Shown one piece after another: positions 1 to 5,637 of a stretch of DNA of 7,845 nucleotides. Position numbers and translations under genes: made by a program. The stretch comes from Micrococcales bacterium (GTDB lineage Bacteria; Actinomycetota; Actinomycetes; Actinomycetales; Dermatophilaceae): NCBI GenBank assembly GCA_030537915.1, contig JAUNUZ010000094.1, positions 1 through 7,845 on the forward strand. The letters are read 5' to 3'. The notes under the pieces are model-generated. The model saw only the letters and a program-made list of their open reading frames with translations, had not been told where the DNA came from and did no database searches. The stretch's first letter is position 1. The number at the start of each line of letters is the position of its first letter.

Positions 1-479
1 GGGATCGACCCGGAATTCCAGGGAGGAGATGAAGCCGCCTTCCCAGGTCTGCCCAGGTCCGCGGCCGGGAACTCCTGCGGCGGCGGCATCCTGCGCGTCG
101 GATCGGCTTGCACCTGCGCGGTGTCGACGCGAGCCAGCCGCCACGCGCGGGCGCGCACAGCCACCCTGCCCTCGATCGTCAGCGTCGCTTCATCGAGCTC
201 GATCGTGCGCCCGGACCGGATGGTCTCGCAGTCGATGGTCGTCCGCGCTGCGGGCATGACGCCGAGGATCTCGAAGGTGATGCGGGCAATCTGTACGTCG
301 TCGCGGGGATTGTGGGTCTGCAGGCAGTGCGTGATGAGGCCCGCAACCGGCGCCATGTGCTGCTCGTGGGCCAGCCACGCACCCTGGACGTGCAGCGTCG
401 GCTCAAACGTCCGCTCATCTGTCGGCACGTAGTAGGCATCGACGTCACCGCGCAGATCCAGGGGGTTGGCGTCGCTCAC
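1..479 (-). CDS. Thioesterase-family protein (hotdog fold), C-terminus off the left edge
   Basis: The 159 visible residues begin MSDANPLDLRGDVDAYYVPT and continue with a stretch (about 25-115) typical of actinobacterial thioesterase-family/TesB-like proteins with a double-hotdog fold: an aromatic-rich opening, FEPTLHVQGAW, a central helix HMAPVAGLITHCLQ, then beta-strands such as IARITFEILGVMP and a second strand pair ending in ARAWRLAR. Such enzymes hydrolyse acyl-CoA thioesters in the cytoplasm; the substrate here cannot be told. The start is GTG at 479: the codon immediately upstream in frame is TAG (482-480), so no earlier start exists, and a weak GAGG lies 9 nt ahead. About half of the usual length is missing off the left edge, including the second hotdog where catalytic residues often sit. 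The gene is divergent from the Nramp-like gene. Family assignment is fairly sure; an inactive or acyl-binding homologue is possible. Confidence 0.75.
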   Translation of the reverse strand, partial: MSDANPLDLRGDVDAYYVPTDERTFEPTLHVQGAWLAHEQHMAPVAGLITHCLQTHNPRDDVQIARITFEILGVMPAARTTIDCETIRSGRTIELDEATLTIEGRVAVRARAWRLARVDTAQVQADPTRRMPPPQEFPAADLGRPGKAASSPPWNSGSI

Positions 480-568
480 CTAAAACACCCTCGCCGCGAG
501 ACGCGCGAAGAGCAAATCACGTCGTTAGCATGTGGGCTGCCAGCCACGACCTACTCCGGGAGAGACCC
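480..568. promoter_or_regulatory. Divergent intergenic region between thioesterase and Nramp-like genes
   Basis: These 89 bp must hold the promoters of both divergent genes unless transcription comes from elsewhere. Visible signals are modest: a short perfect dyad CTCG-CCG-CGAG at 490-500, a TAGCAT that resembles a -10 hexamer at 526-531 on the plus strand with no convincing -35 partner, and the GGGAGA ribosome binding site of the transporter at 558-563. I see no recognisable metal-regulator box. The promoter assignment is inferred from layout. Confidence 0.35.
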
Positions 569-1825
569 ATGTCGACGCCAACTCAGGAGACCGAAGCCGA
601 CGCCGCACCCGGGTGGAGACTCATCGGGCCGGGCCTCATCGTGGCGGCGACCGGTGTCGGTGCCGCCGACCTCGTCGCCACGCTCATCGCGGGCAGCAAG
701 TACGGTTACGCGCTGCTGTGGACCGTCATCCTCGGCTGCATCCTCAAGATCGTGCTCGTCGAGGGCGCCGGTCGCTACTCCCTCGCCAGCGGGAACACGA
801 TCTTCCACGGGTGGCGCACGCTCGGGGCCTGGACCTCCGTCTACTTCGGCCCCTACATCGTCATCTGGGGCTTTGTCTACGGCGCGGCGGCGATGGCCGG
901 GACCGGGCTGCCGCTGGCCTCGCTCTTCCCCGTTCTCTCGGTGAAGTGGTGGGGAATCCTCTCCGGGCTCATCGGTCTGGCGCTCGTGTGGTTCGGCAGG
1001 TACGAGCTCGTCGAGAAGATCTGCGCTGCCTTCGTCGCGATGATGTTCATCACGATGGTCGGCGCCGCCGTGCTCGCGCTGCCCAACCTCGGGCAGATCC
1101 TCACCGGCCTCGTCCCGGTCATCCCCGAGGGCGGGCTCATCAACGTCCTGTCCGTCGCGGGTGGTGTCGGCGGCACGATCACGCTCGCGGCCTACGGCTA
1201 CTGGATCCGCGAGAAGGGCTGGACGACACCAACGTTCATGAAGGTCATGCGGATCGACAACACGATCGCCTATGTCGTCACCGGCATCTTCGTCGTCGCG
1301 ACCCTCATCGTGGGCGCCGAGCTGCTGTATTCGGCCGGGCTCACCGTCAGCTCCGGCGACAAGGGTCTGCTGGACCTGTCGGGTGTCCTCGAACAGCGCT
1401 ACGGCACATGGGCCGGCAAGACCTTCCTGGTCGGTTTCTGGGCCGCGGCCATGTCATCGCTGCTGGGCGTGTGGAACGGCGTCTCGATGATGTTCGCCGA
1501 CTTCGTCGGGCACGTGCGGCACCTGCCGACGGGCCACCCCCACACGCAGTCCGGCGGCCGCTATTACAAGGCCTACATCCTGTGGCTGACCTTCCCGCCG
1601 ATGGTGATGTTGTTCCTCGGCCAGCCGGTCGTTTTGATCCTCGCCTACGGCGTTCTCGGCTCGTTCTTCATGCCGTTCCTGTCGTTCACCCTGCTGTGGA
1701 TCCTGAACAGCGACCGGGTGCCGCGGCAGTGGCGCAATGGGCCGTTGTCCAATGCCCTGATGGGTGTCTGCACGCTCTTCTTCCTGGCGCTCGCCGTCAA
1801 CGAGCTCTACAAGCTCTTCACGTAG
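569..1825 (+). CDS. Nramp/SLC11-family-like metal ion transporter with non-canonical metal site
   Basis: This 418-aa protein has about 11 hydrophobic helices and the overall Nramp (SLC11) plan, starting with LIGPGLIVAATGVGAADLVA (TM1) followed by a glycine-rich AGSKYGYALLW. Family members are proton-coupled carriers of divalent metals in the cytoplasmic membrane. In canonical members TM1 carries DPGN and TM6 carries MPH. Here the TM1 stretch (residues 26-34) reads AATGVGAAD and the TM6 region (198-213) reads GGVGGTITLAAYGYWI, so both signatures are absent. The protein therefore belongs to a divergent outgroup of the family whose substrate is uncertain; Mg or other ions are as possible as Mn/Fe. 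The start is ATG 569 because GGGAGA (558-563) sits 5 nt before it; an in-frame ATG at 530 would add 13 non-homologous-looking residues and has no binding site. The 3' end is repeated just downstream. Fold assignment is confident, substrate is not. Confidence 0.85.
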   Translation: MSTPTQETEADAAPGWRLIGPGLIVAATGVGAADLVATLIAGSKYGYALLWTVILGCILKIVLVEGAGRYSLASGNTIFHGWRTLGAWTSVYFGPYIVIWGFVYGAAAMAGTGLPLASLFPVLSVKWWGILSGLIGLALVWFGRYELVEKICAAFVAMMFITMVGAAVLALPNLGQILTGLVPVIPEGGLINVLSVAGGVGGTITLAAYGYWIREKGWTTPTFMKVMRIDNTIAYVVTGIFVVATLIVGAELLYSAGLTVSSGDKGLLDLSGVLEQRYGTWAGKTFLVGFWAAAMSSLLGVWNGVSMMFADFVGHVRHLPTGHPHTQSGGRYYKAYILWLTFPPMVMLFLGQPVVLILAYGVLGSFFMPFLSFTLLWILNSDRVPRQWRNGPLSNALMGVCTLFFLALAVNELYKLFT

Positions 1826-1856
1826 GGGGTCTTTACAAGCTCTTCACGTAGAGAGG
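1805..1856 (+). repeat. Tandem duplication of the transporter gene's 3' end (26-bp period)
   Basis: Two adjacent 26-bp units (1805-1830 and 1831-1856) share the 18-base core TACAAGCTCTTCACGTAG at 1808-1825 and 1834-1851. Each contains a copy of the last codons of the transporter gene and its TAG stop. They differ at C1807/T1833 and in the last bases. The gene's own stop is in the first copy, so the protein is unaffected; the second copy is out of frame by the 26-bp shift and is untranslated. This looks like a replication-slippage duplication. Confidence 0.85.
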
Positions 1857-1877
1857 TTCTGCGCCCCGGCCAGCGAC

Positions 1878-1895
1878 CCTGGCTCGTGCGCCAGG
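1878..1895 (+). terminator. Possible weak terminator hairpin after the transporter gene
   Basis: CCTGGC (1878-1883) and GCCAGG (1890-1895) form a perfect 6-bp stem around a 6-nt loop, 52 bp after the transporter stop. There is no following T run, so if it ends transcription it would be of the tail-less type described in actinobacteria. The stem is short and could be chance in GC-rich DNA. Confidence 0.25.
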
Positions 1896-1932
1896 ACGTG
1901 CTTGACGACGGTGCGGGTGTCGGCCCGGCGGC

Positions 1933-1964
1933 CCACCCGACGCATGTGTAGGTCGCGTCGGTGG
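1933..1964 (+). promoter_or_regulatory. Dyad just upstream of the CPBP protease ribosome binding site
   Basis: CGACGC (1938-1943) pairs with GCGTCG (1955-1960) around an 11-nt loop. The stem extends outward through C1937-G1961 and, after one bulged C (1936), CCA (1933-1935) with TGG (1962-1964), giving about 10 pairs. It ends 8 nt before the AGGA ribosome binding site of the next gene. It could be a terminator for the transporter, a leader hairpin affecting translation of the protease, or an operator; the sequence does not decide between these. Confidence 0.35.
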
Positions 1965-1985
1965 CATCCGGCAGGATGGCCGACT

Positions 1986-2771
1986 GTGAACACCAGCAGT
2001 CCCAAGCTGTTACCCGTGACGAGCGCGGCGCCGCGCGCCCTCGTCACCGAGACCGTCCTCGTCCTGGGGGTGTCGCTCGGCGCGTCCGCGATTTATGCGG
2101 TGCTGGAGATCATCAAGCTGCTCACCGCGCGGGTCGCCCTCAACGAGCAAACCGCCGCGCTCAATCAGGCGGTGACACCGGATCGGCCCTGGCTCGATCT
2201 CGCCTTCCAGCTCGCCAACGTCGGGCTGGGCGTCATGCCCGCGCTGCTCGCCCTGCACCTGCTGACCCGCGACGACGTCCGCGCTCGCGCCCTCGTCGGG
2301 GCCGACCTACGCCGACCCGGCCGGGACTTCGCAGTGGGCGCCGGGCTCACCGCGCTCGCCGGTATCCCGGGTTTGGGGCTCTACGTCGTGGCTCGCTCCC
2401 TCGGGCTCAACGCCACGGTGTCCGCGGCGGGGCTCGAGGCCGTCTGGTGGGCCGTCCCGGTGCTCGTCCTGGCCGCGGCGAAGAATGCGATCCTCGAAGA
2501 GGTCGTCATGCTCGCCTACCTTTTCACGAGGTGGGGGCAGGCCGGCTGGCACCTGGCGACGATCATCGGCGTCTCGGCGCTTATCCGGGGCGGCTACCAC
2601 CTCTACCAGGGCTTCGGCGGCTTCGTCGGAAACGTCGTCATGGGACTGGTCTTCGGGCTCGTCTACGCCCGCACCCGACGTGTCATGCCGCTTGTGGTCG
2701 CGCACACGCTGCTCGACGTCGCCGCGTTCGTCGGCTACACCCTGTTGCGGGGGCACGTGTCATGGCTGTGA
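1986..2771 (+). CDS. CPBP (CAAX/Rce1-like) family intramembrane metalloprotease
   Basis: This 261-aa membrane protein shows about six or more hydrophobic segments and the C-terminal core of the CPBP/ABI family (related to eukaryotic Rce1). Three signatures are visible: the glutamate pair E171-E172 in ILEEVVMLAYLF, H205 in ALIRGGYHLYQG, and H240-x3-D244 in VVAHTLLDV. In the family these residues activate water for peptide cleavage within the membrane. The arginine of the usual EExxxR motif is missing (Leu176). The start is GTG 1986: AGGA at 1973-1976 lies 9 nt upstream, and sequence before it in this frame is serine/arginine-rich shadow. The 3' end overlaps the ABC exporter gene by 10 bp, so the two are probably translated together. 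Members process peptides, confer bacteriocin immunity or trim prenylated proteins; the substrate here is unknown. Family call is confident, protease activity likely but not certain. Confidence 0.85.
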   Translation: MNTSSPKLLPVTSAAPRALVTETVLVLGVSLGASAIYAVLEIIKLLTARVALNEQTAALNQAVTPDRPWLDLAFQLANVGLGVMPALLALHLLTRDDVRARALVGADLRRPGRDFAVGAGLTALAGIPGLGLYVVARSLGLNATVSAAGLEAVWWAVPVLVLAAAKNAILEEVVMLAYLFTRWGQAGWHLATIIGVSALIRGGYHLYQGFGGFVGNVVMGLVFGLVYARTRRVMPLVVAHTLLDVAAFVGYTLLRGHVSWL

Positions 2772-4561
2772 GGCCCATGCCGGTGAGCACCATCGATCCG
2801 CAGCGCCCGCTGCACGCGCTGTGGTCGCGCTACCGGCGGCATCGGCCTCGGCTCGTGGGCGCCATCGTCGCCTCGGTCGTCAACAAGATCGCCGACATCG
2901 TGCCGGAGCTCCTTATCGGGGCGGCGGTCGACGTGGTCGTGCGCGGGGACTCCTCCTTCGTGGGGCAGCTCCTGGGCGTCGAGTCCCGCTACGCCCAGCT
3001 CGCATGGCTCGCCGTCATCAACGTGGTGGTCTGGGTGGTCGAGTCCGCCTCGGAGTATGTCGCCGACGTCCTGTGGCGATCCGTCGCGCAGGGCGTCGAG
3101 CACGACCTACGCGTCGAGGCCTACGACCACGTGCAACACCTCGACCTGGCCTGGCACGAGTCGAGGGCCACCGGCACGACCCTCGCCACGCTCAACGACG
3201 ACGTCAACCAGCTCGAGCGATTCCTCGATATCGGCGCGCCGGCGATCCTGCAGACCGCACTCAACGTGATTCTCGTCGGGATCGTCTTCGCCATCGCGTC
3301 GTGGCAGCTGCTGGTCCTGGCCTTCTTGCCGATCCCCGTGATCATCGTCGGATCACTATGGTTCCAGAAGCGGCTCGAGCCCCTCTACGTCGGCGTCCGC
3401 CAGGCGGTGGCGGAGCTGTCGGGTGCGCTGAGCGCGAACCTCGCGGGCATCTCCACGATCAAGGCCTTCACCGCCGAGGGCCGTGAGCGGGACCGGATCG
3501 CGGCCGTCTCCGACGCCTACCGGCGCGCGAACATCACGGCGATCCGGTCCTCGGCGGCCTTCGTGCCGCTGGTCCGGATGGCGATCCTCACCGGTTTCAC
3601 GTGCACCCTGCTCTTCGGCGGCTGGGCCACGCTCAACGGCACCCTCGAGGTCGGCCTGTATTCGGTGCTCGTGTTCATGACCCAGCGTCTGCTGTGGCCG
3701 CTCACCGACATCGCCCAGGTCCTCGACCACTATCAGCGCGGTAGGGCAAGCGCCGCCCGAATCCTGCTGTTGCTCAACGAGCCCGTCACCGTCCCGGCCG
3801 GTGATGTCTCGCTGCCGGGCCGCTCGGCGGGGCGGATCGAACTGCGGGGCGTGAGCACCGGCTACGGCGAGCACCCGCACGTGCTGCACGACCTCCATCT
3901 GGTCGTGCCCGCGGGCGAGACGCACGCGGTCGTCGGGCCGACCGGCGCGGGCAAGTCGACGCTGCTGCGACTCGTGCTGCGCTTCGACGACCCACGTTCT
4001 GGACAGGTGCTGCTCGACGGGCGCGACGTGCGCGACCTCGACTGGGATTCGTTGCGGGGCTGCCTGGGCTACGTCGCACAGGACATCTTCGTCTTCGCCG
4101 GAACCGTGGCCGACAACATCGCCTACGGGCGCCCCGACGCGACCCGTGAGCAGGTGCGCGAGGCAGCCCGCGCGGCGGCCGCGCTGGATTTCATCGACGC
4201 GATGCCGCACGGGCTCGACACGTTGGTGGGGGAGCGAGGTGTCACCCTGTCCGGTGGCCAGCGTCAGCGGCTCGCGCTGGCCCGGGCGCTGCTGCGGGAG
4301 CCGGCCGTGCTCGTGCTCGACGAGGCGACAAGCGCGGTGGACAACGAGACCGAGGCGGCGATCCAGCGCTCGCTGCGCCGCGCGACGCTGAACTGCACCG
4401 CGATCGTCGTCGCCCACCGCCTGTCCACGGTCCGGCGTGCCGACCGTATCTGGGTGCTCGACGCCGGTCGCATCATCGAGTCCGGGACCCATGACGAATT
4501 GCTGGCCGTCGGCGGCACGTACGCAAGTTTGTGGGCCGTTCAGACCGGGGACGCCGGCTAA
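2762..4561 (+). CDS. ABC exporter, fused permease and ATPase domains
   Basis: A complete 599-aa half-transporter of the type IV exporter fold that would act as a homodimer or pair with a partner. About six membrane helices occupy residues 31-315 (roughly 31-55, 80-100, 160-180, 183-203, 267-289, 297-315), with a typical coupling stretch around residues 218-237 (ELSGALSANLAGISTIKAFT). The ATPase domain follows: A-loop Tyr368, Walker A GPTGAGKST (392-400), Q-loop Gln440, signature LSGGQ (496-500), Walker B VLVLDE (516-521) with catalytic Glu521, and H-loop His552. All catalytic residues are present, so it should hydrolyse ATP. The start ATG 2762 overlaps the protease stop by 10 bp and is preceded 8 nt upstream by GCGGGGG; ATG 2777 is an alternative but has poor spacing. 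There is no peptidase-C39 domain. The substrate (lipid, peptide or drug) cannot be read from sequence; the protease neighbour suggests a processed substrate, which is inference. Confidence 0.92.
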   Translation: MAVRPMPVSTIDPQRPLHALWSRYRRHRPRLVGAIVASVVNKIADIVPELLIGAAVDVVVRGDSSFVGQLLGVESRYAQLAWLAVINVVVWVVESASEYVADVLWRSVAQGVEHDLRVEAYDHVQHLDLAWHESRATGTTLATLNDDVNQLERFLDIGAPAILQTALNVILVGIVFAIASWQLLVLAFLPIPVIIVGSLWFQKRLEPLYVGVRQAVAELSGALSANLAGISTIKAFTAEGRERDRIAAVSDAYRRANITAIRSSAAFVPLVRMAILTGFTCTLLFGGWATLNGTLEVGLYSVLVFMTQRLLWPLTDIAQVLDHYQRGRASAARILLLLNEPVTVPAGDVSLPGRSAGRIELRGVSTGYGEHPHVLHDLHLVVPAGETHAVVGPTGAGKSTLLRLVLRFDDPRSGQVLLDGRDVRDLDWDSLRGCLGYVAQDIFVFAGTVADNIAYGRPDATREQVREAARAAAALDFIDAMPHGLDTLVGERGVTLSGGQRQRLALARALLREPAVLVLDEATSAVDNETEAAIQRSLRRATLNCTAIVVAHRLSTVRRADRIWVLDAGRIIESGTHDELLAVGGTYASLWAVQTGDAG

Positions 4562-4609
4562 GCGCCTACTGCGTCTGCTGTGCTTGCAGGTGGCTCGTGA
4601 GGGGCGGCG

Positions 4610-5608
4610 TCAAGGCGTGGAATCCGGACCAGTGTGCCCGCGGGGGCGCGGCTTTGGACCGTCAGATGACGGGGTGACCGAGCCTTCCCGATCTTCGGTG
4701 TAGGGCCGGCTTCCAATATCGAGTCCAGGGTCGCTCTTGGGTCGGGACTCGGTGAGCGGTCGCGGGTTACGGATCCGGTGGCGGGAAAGGAAGTCTCCAC
4801 TCTCGGCTCTTTCCGCCTGCTTTAGCGTCGCGTCCGCGACTGGCGCGGGCGAGGCCAGACCTAGCTCTCGGAACACAGGCTCCGCCTCGGCTGCACGCTG
4901 CTCGAAGGTACGCAGCGTGGCCAATTCCATTTCGTCCAGGCGACCCTTGGACTCGAAGTACTTCAGGCGTGGATAACGCCCGGCCATGGCAACGCCCCAG
5001 TTGATGGCGGGGTCCCACCATGCGTTGATTCCGCGGCCCTTGCCCGTGGCCTTCAAGGCCAGGACATCGTCGAGCGCACCTTCCAGCAGTTTGAGGTCGA
5101 AAGCAACGCCGGGGACGCCCTCGCCGGTGCTCGTTGCGTACGAGTCGACGCCCGTTGTCGACGGCCCTGTGCGGGTGTCGCGGTAGCGGGTGAGCATCAA
5201 CATGTCGCTTGCCAACACGGGTTCGTTGACAGGCAGACGAGGTGCTTGGGCATCACCCATGAGTTGTCCCCAGGACATTCGGATGAAAGTGTGGTGGTCT
5301 TCGAGGCCCGGATACGTGCAGCGAAGCCCGACGGCATATGCCTCCAACGGTTCCTTCAGGAACTGGAATCCCGTGTAGCGAGCCCAGCGAACAACGAGGA
5401 AATCTTGGGGGGTAGCGCCCGGCAGGTGAAAGTTCACTTCAGCGACGTAGTCGAGCACGATCTGGACCTGCGCGTCGGACAGTTCGATGTCCTCGTGCAG
5501 TGGAAACATTCCTCTGAATGTGTTGCGCACTGGACGGGGCAACTGCGCGATCCGCGCGTCGAGCTCCGCCTGGGTCCGTGGCCGAACATGTCCCGTCGTC
5601 GTCGACAT
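4610..5608 (-). CDS. Unrecognised soluble protein of the cytochrome b/molybdopterin operon
   Basis: I do not recognise the family of this 332-aa protein. It has no signal peptide and no membrane helix, and only one cysteine (C97), so no Fe-S or haem-c site. The body (about 10-275) looks globular and mostly helical, with distinctive aromatic-rich patches: FLVVRWARYTGFQFLKEPLE (70-89), DHHTFIRMSWGQLMGDA (104-120) and NAWWDPAINWGVAMAGRYP (195-213). The tail from about 284 to 332 is rich in Pro, Ser, Arg, Gly and Asp and is probably disordered. The start ATG 5608 is chosen because AAGGAAAGG (5621-5613) precedes it; ATG 5638, overlapping the previous stop as TGATG, would add ten residues but has no clear binding site. 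It follows the molybdopterin gene by 29 nt and is probably in the same operon, so it may be a cytoplasmic partner, substrate-handling protein or maturation factor for that enzyme. It is convergent with the ABC gene, leaving 48 bp between them in which I see no clear terminator. Confidence 0.8.
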   Translation of the reverse strand: MSTTTGHVRPRTQAELDARIAQLPRPVRNTFRGMFPLHEDIELSDAQVQIVLDYVAEVNFHLPGATPQDFLVVRWARYTGFQFLKEPLEAYAVGLRCTYPGLEDHHTFIRMSWGQLMGDAQAPRLPVNEPVLASDMLMLTRYRDTRTGPSTTGVDSYATSTGEGVPGVAFDLKLLEGALDDVLALKATGKGRGINAWWDPAINWGVAMAGRYPRLKYFESKGRLDEMELATLRTFEQRAAEAEPVFRELGLASPAPVADATLKQAERAESGDFLSRHRIRNPRPLTESRPKSDPGLDIGSRPYTEDREGSVTPSSDGPKPRPRGHTGPDSTP

Positions 5609-5637
5609 GGCGCCTTTCCTTCCCCTCTTGCTGGTCA

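Noticed and set aside
108..944. 278-codon plus-strand frame spanning the thioesterase and the start of the transporter gene
   Set aside because: Low-complexity Ser/Arg/Pro translation with no ribosome binding site, crossing two genes that have recognisable protein sequence on other frames.
532..1851. 439-codon frame overlapping the transporter gene and ending in the duplicated unit
   Set aside because: It is the +1 shadow of the transporter; Arg/His-rich, and only its last residues (LYKLFT) match because the 26-bp duplication shifts the frame.
2307..2756. 149-codon minus-strand frame opposite the CPBP gene
   Set aside because: Charged low-complexity translation antisense to clear CPBP motifs; no ribosome binding site evident.
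1961..2761. Long N-terminal extension of the ABC exporter open frame
   Set aside because: The extension is an Arg/Pro/Ala-rich shadow of the CPBP gene; homology to exporters starts only after ATG 2762.
3356..4492. 378-codon open frame antisense to the ABC exporter gene
   Set aside because: It lies opposite a complete ABC gene with every catalytic motif; the translation is Arg/Gly/His/Asp-rich without domains, as expected of an antisense shadow in GC-rich DNA.
4562..4609. Terminator between the convergent ABC and 332-aa genes
   Set aside because: Only a distant GACGCC/GGCGTC pairing with a loop of some 40 nt is visible and there is no T run, so I do not call a terminator.
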